This document shows positions 53,706-63,569 of a DNA stretch of 64,000 nucleotides, piece by piece. A program made the translations under genes and the position numbers. Every line of letters begins with the position of its first letter. Within the stretch, counting starts at the first letter, position 1. The DNA lies in contig CAJNDS010001924.1 of assembly GCA_905221605.1 (NCBI GenBank), forward strand, positions 392,001-456,000. Direction: 5' to 3'. The stretch comes from Symbiodinium natans. Its lineage: Eukaryota > Sar > Dinophyceae > Suessiales > Symbiodiniaceae. The notes beneath the pieces were generated by a model. The model was not told where the DNA came from. It saw only the letters and a list, made by a program, of their open reading frames with translations, and ran no database searches.

Positions 53706-56700
53706 ATGGCAAACTTCCCGAACCCTTTCTGGTCAGATGCAGTACAGCAGGAATTTCGCCGTGCACAACAGGTCGTGCAGGACGACCCTGGGGAACGAGG
53801 TGCAGCCATTAGGGAAGGCGATGAGTCAGAACGTGAACCGCCATATGAGCTTGGACCTCAAGCCCAGGAAACTCCTGAGGCCGCAGCAAGCACAGCCAGG
53901 AATGATGTGCCTCATGAACTAGCTCCGTGTCATGCAGAAGTACTTCGTATTGACCCTGTTGCGCTGGCGACACAGCCACAGGAACCGGAGGCACAAGTTG
54001 CCAGAGAAGCATCGCCTGGACATTTTAGCGTTACAGGTTACAGCGAGTTTTCGGCCATGGAACGTGGAGCTATCAAAGCGGAAGATGATCGCGAACTGGT
54101 TCCAGTACAGCCAGTGGCTACAGATCCCTTTGGCGATCTGGCGTCAATGCTACGGGTACTGATGCAAGGCCAACAGTCTTTGGTGGAGCGAATGGATAAG
54201 CTGGAGAGCTCCAAAGCATCGTCATCGTCTGCGGGTGCAAGCTCTAGTGTCCCTGAGCCACGTCCGAAGGCTGTGTTTCCTCCTCAGTTCGTTGGCACAC
54301 CAGCTGTGACAGGCAAGCCGGCTAACCTTGGGGAAACTGGGACGGGGTCGGATGGGAGAGGGGGTCAAATGGGACCACCAACTGAGGCCCAGGCCCAGGC
54401 TCCGAGTGCGGGTGTGGTTGAAGTTGAAGGGTCAAAGTACGCCTGGCGAGTCACGCCCGAAGGATTGAAGCTTGAGAAACAGGCCCCAACACGACCGGCA
54501 AGAGCCGTGTCCGTAGCTGAGGTCTTGAACCCAAGGGCTAGGTCACCCTTCGTACCCGTCACCCCCGATAAAACCCCAAAGCGAGGACGAGAGCCTAGGA
54601 CTCGTAGTGAAAGCCCTCAAAGAGCTCGTCAATCTGGAGGAGCTGCTGCAAGCTTGTCAGGACCTCTTGACATGGGTAGCTTTGGGTATGAGAACTATGT
54701 TCAGCTGTATCAAGATGCCTTGCGTCCCGGTGAGCCTCCACCCATTCCCGAATTCTTAAGAAAGCAGCCCGGTCAGGACAGAGGTAGAAGTAGCCCTGCT
54801 CGAAAGGCCGTAGGTGTCAGCAGTGGGTTGAAGTACCCAGTGAGCCCAGGAGGTACTGAAATTAGGCCACCCCCACCTCCAGGCCTTAGAGCTCAAGCCG
54901 AAATGCAACCTGAAGAACCCATCAAGTACGTGCCTGAGCTTCCTCAACTTGACAAGTATGATCCTACTAACTCCAGTATTACTGCAGGTGATTGGCTGGC
55001 AACGTTGGGTCCCACCATGTCGTCGTTGAGTCAGGGAGCGCGTGAGTGGTGGGGAGATGTGTTGCGTGAGGCGAAACAGTTGTACACACGTTGGCTACTC
55101 GCATCACCTCTCGACCGACTTAGTATTTACCCCGAAGCCCTCGTTGAACTTCACCAAACCGGTAGATTCAGTAGGGTAGAGCAGAAAGCAGTGCCCATGT
55201 TGCTGAAGTGTGTTGGTGCAGATTTGCGTGAGGACATAGTTACGTCTAGATTGTTTTCGACCGCTGCAATCGTGTACAAGACCATGTGTAAGTACCAACC
55301 TGGGGGAAGTGCAGAGCGTGAACAACTGCTTAACTACATTACACACCCAGGAAGCAGTGCAACTGCGCATGCCGCAGTCAAGGCTATCAGGAAATGGCGT
55401 CGTTGGATTGTCAGATCGACTGAGGTTGGCCTGAATCTCCCAGACCCGTCGTTGCAGGTGAAAGGTCTAGACAGTCTTCATCCTCCGAATTTGTCCACCT
55501 CTTCGTTGTTTCGCCTTCAAACCTTTAGGACGAACCACTTGCTTGACCAAGTTCCCAACCAGGATGCTGTCAGTAAGTACGCTGAGCTTTTGTTGGCCGA
55601 GTGCGAGGCTGCAGCATTGAGTGAGGACCCCGAGAAACATAAGGTTGCTCGGGTTGAGACGCCGGGTGGTGGGGAGTCCAAGGGGAAGGGTGCTGAGGCG
55701 AAGGGTGGTGGTAAGGGTGGAAAGGGCAATCCAAAGCCAGCATGCAAGCACTGGATGACTGAAGCTGGATGTCACTATGCCGATAAATGTCATTTTACGC
55801 ATGCCCCCATAGGTAAGGGAACTGGCAGGTGTTTTCTATGCAGTGCCACTGGTCACATGAAAGATGCATGTCCCCGCAAAAACCCTGAAGCTGCTAAGGT
55901 TGAGGATACCCTGCCCAAAGCCAAGGGTAAGGGGGGAACCAAGAGCGCTAAGAAGGCTGAGGCTGCAAGCGCCGCGGAGTGCGCCCAGGCTGCTAGTGCA
56001 GGTTCGGGGGAGGGGCAGTTGGGAGCATCAAGCGCCCACATGATGCAAGAGGCCACGAACTTGCTGCGGTCCCTGCAGCTTAAAGCGCTCAATGTCGGCG
56101 CTGAGTTGGTGCCAGAATTGTTCCAAAACGACCGCGCGAGTTTTGAGCCATCTGACGCAGCCCATCTGGGCGTGCCGGATGGCCCGGGCCTTAGTTGCAA
56201 GTATGGCCTGATCGATTCCGGTGCAAGCGCGTGCCTTAGACCGAAGCTTGAGGGCGAGGACTTGAGTGCTCTCAGGAGACATGAAGTGAATCTCGCATCA
56301 GGTTCCGCGATGTTATGGGTGAACTCACTAGGCACACTTATCACTGACCAAGAGGCTGAGCCGATTGTTTCCCTAGGACAGCTTATCGAGCTTGGATGTC
56401 GGCTAGACTGGTCAGGTCGAAGGTGTGTGCTGGCACACCCACAACGCGGAAAGATTGACATTTTCACTACCTCCGGATGCCCCAGAGTTTCAGAAACTGA
56501 GGCATACAAGTTGATCGCCGAAATTGAGCAACATCGCATGTGGAGCTTTGCCAATGACCTGTGTGCACGAACACTCGAAATCCGCACAGCGCACAACACT
56601 GAAATTGAGCTTTTAGACAAGTTGATTCATGAAGTGCGGGTTGATGGGGACGTTGGTTCGGCTTTGCATGTTGCTGCAGGACGCATGTGGCCCCAAATCC

Positions 56701-59700
56701 CAAATGATGTGAAGTCCGCAGTCGCAGCGTGGCCAGAGCAGTCACATGAGACCTTAGTCTGGAACCGTAGGTTTAGGCGAAAACTTAAAAAGGCTGGGAA
56801 GGTCGTTCTTAACTTGTTTGCTGGAGAGAGCCGGCGGCAGATTGAGGATGCCGTGACAGCTGCAGGAGGTGTTTGTGTGTCGGTCGACCTAAAAGAAGAC
56901 CTGATGAACCCGCTCACGTATAGGTACCTCCTGGAGTTAGTTTGTTCGGGGAAAGTCGATGCGGTGCTCGGGGGTCCGCCCTGTGGTCCATTCTCGAGGT
57001 GTCGGTTTCGGGAGGGAGGTCCACCCCCACTTCGAGCTCGCGATGGCCCCCATGTGCATGGTTTGCCCGGTTTGACTCCCTCTCAGCAGTCGCAGGTGTA
57101 TGAGTCTGATGTCCTTTTGCATCGCATGTACATGTTGGCATTGTTGGCATCACGAGCAGTTACCTGGATAGACGGGACAGCTGATGAGTGCATAAAACGC
57201 GTGGGAAGCACCTCGGCAGGGGATGCCGGTACCTACACGTTCAGGAGTCGATGTTGGGTGTTGTTTGAAAATCCCCAGGACCCTCAGTCGTACCTGAGCC
57301 CTGAGGTCATGGTGCATGAGGCCCCAGATGGATACCCTTCAATGTGGGCCACTCCGAGTTACCTAGCAGTTGAGCGATTGCTGGGGTTAAAGCAAATTCA
57401 TGGGGATCAAGGGCCGCTTGGCCACCCTAAAAGGAAGCCAACTACGTGGGCGTCCACGCAGCCGATGAGCGCCATGAGTGTGAGGGGTCCGGGTTGGCAG
57501 GGTGAGGGAGTGGGTGATCCAAACCAATCCGCTGTTGGGGAGTCTGCTCGATGGGCGGCATGGGCGCCAGGTGCATTGCGCATTGTGTGTGCTCAGCTTG
57601 AGGCCGTTGTGTCGGGGAGCCCCAAACTCAAACTTTCCAAGATTAGTTTTGAAGCACATGTAAAGAATGGACATTGGCCACCGTTAAGGACATGCAGAGA
57701 TTGTGTGATCGGGACCGCTACCCAAAGGCAACATAGACGAGTCCGCGCACCACAGGCCTTTGTATTGTCGCTTGATTGTCCAGGTCCGTACAAAAAGTCG
57801 CAGGACGAACTCAGTCATCGTAGGCGTTATCTATTGACTGCGGTTTACACAGTTCCTGTTGACGTGCGTGGTCGGCCCTTGTTGGCAGAGTCCCAAACTC
57901 CGGCAAATCCTGATGAAGAGCGCGCTAGTCAGGTGGATTTGGGAAATGAGCCAGATGAACCTAGGGAGGTTGAGGCCGAGCCCGATAATCAACCAGGGTT
58001 GGATGGTGATGGCGATCCTGGAGTGCCCCGAGTTGGACCCGATGGTCAGCGAGGGAGTAAGTGTCATGAGCTTCCGGGTTCGGGGGAGGGTTCGCTGATG
58101 CCAGATGCTGGCGCGGATGCCTCGAGTGAACTTCGGGGGAGTGTTGTGTTGGGTGAGGTTTGTGAGGAGCTCGACATAAGCCGGGGAGGTCCTCAGGCCG
58201 AGTGCCCGAACGAGCCCAGCATCCCAAGTGATTGTGAGGGCTATGAGCCTTCAGTTGTAGATCCTAGCGAAGAGGATCGCGCTCTAGATGAGTGGTTCGG
58301 TGATAAGTTGTACCCCGCGCGTGGCAGCCACGCTGCAGGTCGTGAGTTGCTTGAGCGCTGTGCGGAAGATAAGGCTAAGCTGGACGATGAAGCTGATGCC
58401 GAGAACCGCCCCATTAAAATGGTTGAGCTTGTCTTTGTTGAACCCCTTGACTCCAAAGGTCCGAACGAAGTTGCGCATGCTACTGCCCGGATTTGTGCGC
58501 AGCTTGAGGTGCTGAAGTTGCCGATTGCGCGAATCCATACAGACGCAGGGTCCGAGTTCATCTCGACACCATTTAGGCGTTTCGTTGACGCGCGTGGCAT
58601 ATTGCACACTGCAGCTGCGCCCCAAGAGCACAACAGCAACGGCAGGGTTGAAAATGTCGTACGCCGACTAAAGCAGCAGGTTCGTACTATTCTGCTAGCT
58701 AACGCACATTCCCCCGATAAGTGGGCCTGCGCCGCAAGAGCGGTCGCCGCGAGGTGGCGGTCAGACACGCTTGCCCGCTTGGGATGGCCACAGCCCACGT
58801 TGGCGCCTTACGGCACTAAAACACAGATACTTACTAGGACGTGGCATCGCCGACGTCAGTCAGAGTGGAAGGCCCGTGCCGAAGACGGTATTGTGTTGTG
58901 CCCCGCCAGCCTTGTAAAACATGGCTATGTTGTGTTGGTCGGTGACATGTTGAAGCTTGCGACGAAGTTGTTTCACGGCGACAGCCCAAACTTACAGGTA
59001 GTTGCCACCAATCCTGATGGCGACGATCCACCGTTTGAAGAGGGAGAGCTGCCAGCCCCAGTGCGCCGGCATAGTGCCAAACGGCCCGTTGTGCTTGCAA
59101 AAGTTGGTTGCGAAAGCCGGGGAACACCCCAGGCCGTTGACCAATTTGCTCGTGAGCTTGCTGCTACAGCGCCGTTTGATGTTGATGCGGCTTTGGCCTT
59201 GGTTGCTCAGCTGTCTCTTTCTGACCTTGACGCGTCGCGTGATAATGGCAAGCGCCTACACTCTGGCAAGCATCATGTGTTTGGTCAGTTTGTGCATGGT
59301 GGCGTGTCAGGTGTGACCAAGAACACGAAGCGTTACTCAGGTGTTGCAGCGTTGTTGACCAAGCTTGTGCGGCACGCTGTGCCACATGCTGAGTTTACAA
59401 CCGTTGTTTTGAGTACTGACGCTGAGGCAGTGTTGCATCGTGATGTTCACAATCATCCGTTGTACCCAAACCACATAGTTACTGTGCAAGCGCCGTCTAG
59501 TGGTGGTGGCTTGCGGGTGCAAACTGTCAGTGGTGATGAGCAAAGTGGACCAGCGGTTTGCAAAACGCTTCCTACAGGACAAGTTGCGCAAGGACAAGTT
59601 TTTCCCTTAGGACAGCCGTTTCAGTTCAACTCGCACCGGTGGCATTGCACTGAACCGTGGCCATGTGGAGAGCATCGAGTTGTGCTCTCTGCTTACACGG

Positions 59701-62700
59701 TGAGCCGCCCGGATAAGCTCAAAGGAGCGGAGCGTGCGGAGTTGACAAGCCTGGGGTTCAACGTTCCCCCACAAGAGCAGTTTTCCAATGTTGCTGTTGC
59801 ACAGCAAGGGGGAGCCACCCCTCTGAAAGAGCTTGAAAATCCCAAAAACCCTAAAAATAGCATAATCCAAAACCCAAAAAAGCTTGAGAGTGAAGGCGTA
59901 GGTCCTGTTGCTGAAGAGCAGGCCGCCGCATGTACCTGTAGTTGCTGTGAGCGTGACTGTACTGTTTGCAGCAAGTTGTTTGTGAAGCTTGACGCCGTGT
60001 GCTTTGCTGGGGTGTCGCCAGAGGCAACCGTTGAGCGTGAGGTGTCTGCCGAGCCAGACCTGTCCATGAGCGTACCTTGCTGTTGTGCGGTAGGGTGCGA
60101 GGAGTTCGAAGCACTTTCGTTTTTCGACAGTTTTCGGCCAACTAACCTTGAAGACACGCCAGACAGAGCGTGTGACGAGGAGGCCTATGAGCAAGAAGTT
60201 GAGCAGGCTCTGTTTTTAGAACCGCGCGAGCTTGAGGGTGATGCGTGGGCGCTTGAAGGGCTGCTTAACGAGCACAGTGTGGTGAGCAAGCTGATCGCCC
60301 ATGAGCGACAAGAGTTCATCACAGCCTTTGAAGAGCATGGCCTAAAGGAGGCCTGTGAGGGCACCATCCTCTCTGAGCTGCTCGTGAAGCGTGAGGAGTT
60401 GGAGTGCGAGTTGCGTGCCTTGAGCTTGCGTGACGAAAGTGCGGTTGCTGTCTGCGTATGTGAAGCATCCTTTCCGGAAACTCTTGATGAGAACGCGGTT
60501 CAAGAGGACACGCCGGAGCAGGTGTTGCAGACCAAGATCGTACCGAACTGGCAAGTTCTTCAAAACTTCGAGGTGTGGCGACCGGCAGTCGTCGCAGAGT
60601 TCCTGTCCCTAACTGAGGACAAAGAGGCGCTTGAGCCTGTGACACAGGAGAGGCTGGACGAGTTGAGCGCGAAGGGTGTGAAGGTCACTGTCATTCCCTC
60701 AAAGCTTATCTGCAGTATCAAGGCCCCCAAAGGTAGGCTCAAAGCCCGAATAGTTGCTTGTGGTAACTTTCTTGGTACGTGCCTAGGAGAGTCAAAGGCC
60801 CAGAGGAAACATGACCTCTACTCTAGTGGAGTTGACCTTACTCACCTGCGCATGTTGTTAGCGTTTAGTTCACGTCGTGGAATGCCTGTTTGGTCTGTAG
60901 ACATCAAGACTGCTTTCCTGAACTCAGAACTGTTACCTAGGAACCGTGAGGGTGCACAAGAAGCAGTAGCTCACGCTGGAACTGCTCACGCGGTCCGCCG
61001 GGACTCGCCGGAGAGCGAGAACCCAGCCGAGTACGTTGTCCTGAACCCTCCACGTATCCTAGTGTCTAAAGGAGTCGTGCCTGTAGGTACTTTCCTCATA
61101 GTGAAAAAGGCAGTTTACGGTCTTGACCAAAGTCCAAGAGACTGGGGTTTCACGAGAGACGCTGAACTTCGTACCCTGAAAATTCCCTGGAAAGGCAAGC
61201 TTTTGAAGCTAGTGCAGTCTCTTGCTGACGAGTGCGTTTGGTTGGTTGTTGACGTTGAGACAGTTCTCGTTCAGGACCCAGACTTTCCTGTGCCTGCGCA
61301 GTCCCAGGAAGTGCTCGGGTGGATCGCTGTCTACGTTGACGATATTCTTGGGTCAGGTATAGAGGATTTAGGCGAAGGGGTCATTAGGGCAGTTTGTGAA
61401 AAGTGGGCGTGTTCTGACCCAGAGAAGGTTGGAAGTGACCCGTCGAATCCAGTTCGCTTTTTAGGCTTAGAGCTGTACTGGTCAAAGGAGGGCAGGTTGG
61501 TTGTAACTCAAACCGCTTACGCAAAGGACTTGCTGAGTAGGTACACCAACGAGTTTGTCGCTTCTGTGCAGCCTCTTCCGCAAGGACTGGAGGACCCTGT
61601 TGCCGTCCCTAACCCCAACGCCGAAAGCATTAGGAAGTGCCAACAAGTTGTAGGTGAACTGCTGTGGTTGTCGATTCGTACTAGGGTTGACCTTTGCTAC
61701 GCCGTTTCCAAGCTTGCTCAGTGGAGCACAAAGGACCCTGAGTTCACGTTTAGGCAGGCCCTGCAGGTTCTAGGTTACTTGTCTGTAACGCCGTCGGTAG
61801 GTCTTGTTTTCGCAGGCCCTAAGGACAGAGATGAGTACAACCTTGTAGGAACGCAAGACTACATGCACGTGCTGCAGGCATACACAGATGCGTCGCACGC
61901 ACCAGGAGGTGATAGGTCTCATGAGTGCACCGTGCTTCGCTGTGAAGGGTCTACTGTTGGTTGGGTCAGCACAAGGCAGCCGTTTTGCACGCAGTCTTCA
62001 TGTGAAGCAGAACTTCTCTCCACTTCTACTGGCAGTAACTATGCAGTTGCACATGTAGGACTTGCTCGTGAACTGTGGCAGCATGAACCAAGGGTGTTTG
62101 TGGCAAACGACAACCTGAGTGCTATCACAGTGATCAACAGCCCCACCGTTTCTTGGAGAACCCGTCACCTAAAAATTAGGGCTAGAGTCCTGAAAGAGAG
62201 GTCCGACATGAAATTGCTCGTTTTCGTGCATGTAGGTGGAGACAAGAATGGTGCTGATATAGGGACTAAGGCACTTGGCCCGCAGAGGATCAAGACGTTG
62301 ATGGCAGTGCTGGGAATGTCCGCGCAGGATCCGCCTGCCGAAACCACTAAGGCAACATCCGTTCAGCACGTGAAGGATTGCCTAAGGGCAGTCATTTTGG
62401 CCTGTTGCCTGTGCAACGCCAGAGCCACTAAGGACCAGGACAGGACCCAGAGTAGTGAAGACTGGTCTCTTGTAGTGTTTGCTGTGCTAATCTCAATCAC
62501 GTCCATTGCAGTTTGGGAAACATGTAAGGCTTGTTTGAGGGCAGTGTTTCGTCTTGCCGAGGAACTCCTCAGGCCGAGACTCCCAGCCCCAGAACCTGAA
62601 GAGCTTTTCATCCCTGAACAGCCCGAAGATGAGTATGAAGGCCCAGATCCTGATGAGGCCCCCGTTGCTCGTGTTAGGGATCCCGTTCCCGCAATGACCC

Positions 62701-63347
62701 CTGAAGAAGGCTTGAGGCGAAGGCCCCCGAGACCTGTAGCGCAGCAGGAGCCTGATGTAGAGCCTCAAGGCCGCCCTATCACATTTGCCTTTGCTGATGA
62801 CGAGGTTCAGGTGTTTATGCCAGGCCCAGCAGATGCGCCAGCGAACCCGCCTGAGCCTGTCCACAGAGACGTAGTCGCCCAGCCTAGAGGCCCATTGCAA
62901 GCAAGGCCCCTACGGCTCAATCATCCACCTGATCCGCCCTATATCCTCAGGGTCGGCTGGCCCGCCCCCACGCTGCAGCCAACTATGAGGGAAATGCGGC
63001 TGACGAGGACATCATGGGGTGGAGATCTATCCACACTTTTTCAGGCACCGCCGCCAGAGTTTCGACAGGACTTCTTTCAGTACGATGCAGAGAGACCAAC
63101 TGTCTTAGTACGCTGGCACGCTGTCGTGAGAGTTCGTCGCTTCGACCCAGCGCAGACCAGGTTGCCCGTTCCTCTGGGAGCACTCACAGGCCGCAGGAGG
63201 ACGCTAGCCATATATGCAGCTGGTGAGCGACAGTATTATGATGATAACTGGCGAAACCCAGAAGCTGCTCGCCGGTACCATGAACACGAGTGGCGTGGTC
63301 GCACTGAACTTGAGGTCGATGTGCAACGCCTTTACCCAACAGGGTAG
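53706..63347 (+). CDS. Copia-like polyprotein with methyltransferase and dioxygenase-like domains (element 2)
   Basis: 3,213 codons from ATG in CCATGG context, 35 bp after the primer site. Domains seen: disordered N-terminus; Gag core (about 430-640); CCCH finger (C680, C689, C695, H699); CCHC knuckle (C709-C722); protease DSGAS (D837); C5-cytosine methyltransferase (about 1025-1260: LNLFAG 1035-1040, GGPPC with catalytic C1093, ENP 1188-1190); integrase HHCC (H1318, H1323, C1330, C1333) and D1357, D1613, E1649 (D-x35-E), with a roughly 250-residue gap holding an acidic insertion; dioxygenase-like domain (about 1855-2020: H1911, D1913, H1980, R1991); Cys cluster (C2076-C2088); reverse transcriptase (D2399, YVDD 2543-2546); RNase H (D2728, E2767, D2802, D2851); C-terminal extension with a membrane-like helix (about 2921-2938) and proline-rich tail. 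Products presumably mature by protease cleavage. All key residues are present. Confidence 0.96.
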   Translation: MANFPNPFWSDAVQQEFRRAQQVVQDDPGERGAAIREGDESEREPPYELGPQAQETPEAAASTARNDVPHELAPCHAEVLRIDPVALATQPQEPEAQVAREASPGHFSVTGYSEFSAMERGAIKAEDDRELVPVQPVATDPFGDLASMLRVLMQGQQSLVERMDKLESSKASSSSAGASSSVPEPRPKAVFPPQFVGTPAVTGKPANLGETGTGSDGRGGQMGPPTEAQAQAPSAGVVEVEGSKYAWRVTPEGLKLEKQAPTRPARAVSVAEVLNPRARSPFVPVTPDKTPKRGREPRTRSESPQRARQSGGAAASLSGPLDMGSFGYENYVQLYQDALRPGEPPPIPEFLRKQPGQDRGRSSPARKAVGVSSGLKYPVSPGGTEIRPPPPPGLRAQAEMQPEEPIKYVPELPQLDKYDPTNSSITAGDWLATLGPTMSSLSQGAREWWGDVLREAKQLYTRWLLASPLDRLSIYPEALVELHQTGRFSRVEQKAVPMLLKCVGADLREDIVTSRLFSTAAIVYKTMCKYQPGGSAEREQLLNYITHPGSSATAHAAVKAIRKWRRWIVRSTEVGLNLPDPSLQVKGLDSLHPPNLSTSSLFRLQTFRTNHLLDQVPNQDAVSKYAELLLAECEAAALSEDPEKHKVARVETPGGGESKGKGAEAKGGGKGGKGNPKPACKHWMTEAGCHYADKCHFTHAPIGKGTGRCFLCSATGHMKDACPRKNPEAAKVEDTLPKAKGKGGTKSAKKAEAASAAECAQAASAGSGEGQLGASSAHMMQEATNLLRSLQLKALNVGAELVPELFQNDRASFEPSDAAHLGVPDGPGLSCKYGLIDSGASACLRPKLEGEDLSALRRHEVNLASGSAMLWVNSLGTLITDQEAEPIVSLGQLIELGCRLDWSGRRCVLAHPQRGKIDIFTTSGCPRVSETEAYKLIAEIEQHRMWSFANDLCARTLEIRTAHNTEIELLDKLIHEVRVDGDVGSALHVAAGRMWPQIPNDVKSAVAAWPEQSHETLVWNRRFRRKLKKAGKVVLNLFAGESRRQIEDAVTAAGGVCVSVDLKEDLMNPLTYRYLLELVCSGKVDAVLGGPPCGPFSRCRFREGGPPPLRARDGPHVHGLPGLTPSQQSQVYESDVLLHRMYMLALLASRAVTWIDGTADECIKRVGSTSAGDAGTYTFRSRCWVLFENPQDPQSYLSPEVMVHEAPDGYPSMWATPSYLAVERLLGLKQIHGDQGPLGHPKRKPTTWASTQPMSAMSVRGPGWQGEGVGDPNQSAVGESARWAAWAPGALRIVCAQLEAVVSGSPKLKLSKISFEAHVKNGHWPPLRTCRDCVIGTATQRQHRRVRAPQAFVLSLDCPGPYKKSQDELSHRRRYLLTAVYTVPVDVRGRPLLAESQTPANPDEERASQVDLGNEPDEPREVEAEPDNQPGLDGDGDPGVPRVGPDGQRGSKCHELPGSGEGSLMPDAGADASSELRGSVVLGEVCEELDISRGGPQAECPNEPSIPSDCEGYEPSVVDPSEEDRALDEWFGDKLYPARGSHAAGRELLERCAEDKAKLDDEADAENRPIKMVELVFVEPLDSKGPNEVAHATARICAQLEVLKLPIARIHTDAGSEFISTPFRRFVDARGILHTAAAPQEHNSNGRVENVVRRLKQQVRTILLANAHSPDKWACAARAVAARWRSDTLARLGWPQPTLAPYGTKTQILTRTWHRRRQSEWKARAEDGIVLCPASLVKHGYVVLVGDMLKLATKLFHGDSPNLQVVATNPDGDDPPFEEGELPAPVRRHSAKRPVVLAKVGCESRGTPQAVDQFARELAATAPFDVDAALALVAQLSLSDLDASRDNGKRLHSGKHHVFGQFVHGGVSGVTKNTKRYSGVAALLTKLVRHAVPHAEFTTVVLSTDAEAVLHRDVHNHPLYPNHIVTVQAPSSGGGLRVQTVSGDEQSGPAVCKTLPTGQVAQGQVFPLGQPFQFNSHRWHCTEPWPCGEHRVVLSAYTVSRPDKLKGAERAELTSLGFNVPPQEQFSNVAVAQQGGATPLKELENPKNPKNSIIQNPKKLESEGVGPVAEEQAAACTCSCCERDCTVCSKLFVKLDAVCFAGVSPEATVEREVSAEPDLSMSVPCCCAVGCEEFEALSFFDSFRPTNLEDTPDRACDEEAYEQEVEQALFLEPRELEGDAWALEGLLNEHSVVSKLIAHERQEFITAFEEHGLKEACEGTILSELLVKREELECELRALSLRDESAVAVCVCEASFPETLDENAVQEDTPEQVLQTKIVPNWQVLQNFEVWRPAVVAEFLSLTEDKEALEPVTQERLDELSAKGVKVTVIPSKLICSIKAPKGRLKARIVACGNFLGTCLGESKAQRKHDLYSSGVDLTHLRMLLAFSSRRGMPVWSVDIKTAFLNSELLPRNREGAQEAVAHAGTAHAVRRDSPESENPAEYVVLNPPRILVSKGVVPVGTFLIVKKAVYGLDQSPRDWGFTRDAELRTLKIPWKGKLLKLVQSLADECVWLVVDVETVLVQDPDFPVPAQSQEVLGWIAVYVDDILGSGIEDLGEGVIRAVCEKWACSDPEKVGSDPSNPVRFLGLELYWSKEGRLVVTQTAYAKDLLSRYTNEFVASVQPLPQGLEDPVAVPNPNAESIRKCQQVVGELLWLSIRTRVDLCYAVSKLAQWSTKDPEFTFRQALQVLGYLSVTPSVGLVFAGPKDRDEYNLVGTQDYMHVLQAYTDASHAPGGDRSHECTVLRCEGSTVGWVSTRQPFCTQSSCEAELLSTSTGSNYAVAHVGLARELWQHEPRVFVANDNLSAITVINSPTVSWRTRHLKIRARVLKERSDMKLLVFVHVGGDKNGADIGTKALGPQRIKTLMAVLGMSAQDPPAETTKATSVQHVKDCLRAVILACCLCNARATKDQDRTQSSEDWSLVVFAVLISITSIAVWETCKACLRAVFRLAEELLRPRLPAPEPEELFIPEQPEDEYEGPDPDEAPVARVRDPVPAMTPEEGLRRRPPRPVAQQEPDVEPQGRPITFAFADDEVQVFMPGPADAPANPPEPVHRDVVAQPRGPLQARPLRLNHPPDPPYILRVGWPAPTLQPTMREMRLTRTSWGGDLSTLFQAPPPEFRQDFFQYDAERPTVLVRWHAVVRVRRFDPAQTRLPVPLGALTGRRRTLAIYAAGERQYYDDNWRNPEAARRYHEHEWRGRTELEVDVQRLYPTG

Positions 63348-63560
63348 ATGAGTTCTTGCTTCATCCATGCCGGGGAAACACTCCAGGCCGGAGTGGAGCA
63401 TTCGAAGCCCATTTCTTCAACGAAGCATTTTGCTTCCAAGAGGCTACGCTTGAGCCTGCCGGGAAAGCATCCCAGGCCGCAGGATCCAGTGAGAGCCCTC
63501 TTTGCCGTTGTGATGATGAAGCTCTTTTGCCTCCCGTAGTACAGTTGGTGACACGTCACC
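63348..63560 (+). other. 3' untranslated region of element 2
   Basis: Non-coding stretch between the polyprotein stop and the polypurine tract. It contains the repeated phrase CGGGGAAACACTCCAGGCCG / CGGGAAAGCATCCCAGGCCG (63370 and 63459), a short internal near-repeat. No gene is seen. Confidence 0.6.
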
Positions 63561-63569
63561 AAGGGGGAG
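63561..63569 (+). other. Polypurine tract of element 2
   Basis: AAGGGGGAG lies immediately upstream of the right LTR, the expected primer for plus-strand DNA synthesis, and fixes the LTR start at 63570. Confidence 0.85.

Noticed and set aside
59607-60194. 195-codon minus-strand frame inside element 2 and similar antisense frames
   Set aside because: Antisense shadows of the 3,213-codon polyprotein.
62340-63347. Retroviral envelope gene in element 2
   Set aside because: There is one hydrophobic helix but no signal peptide, separate frame or fusion-type features; treated as a C-terminal extension.
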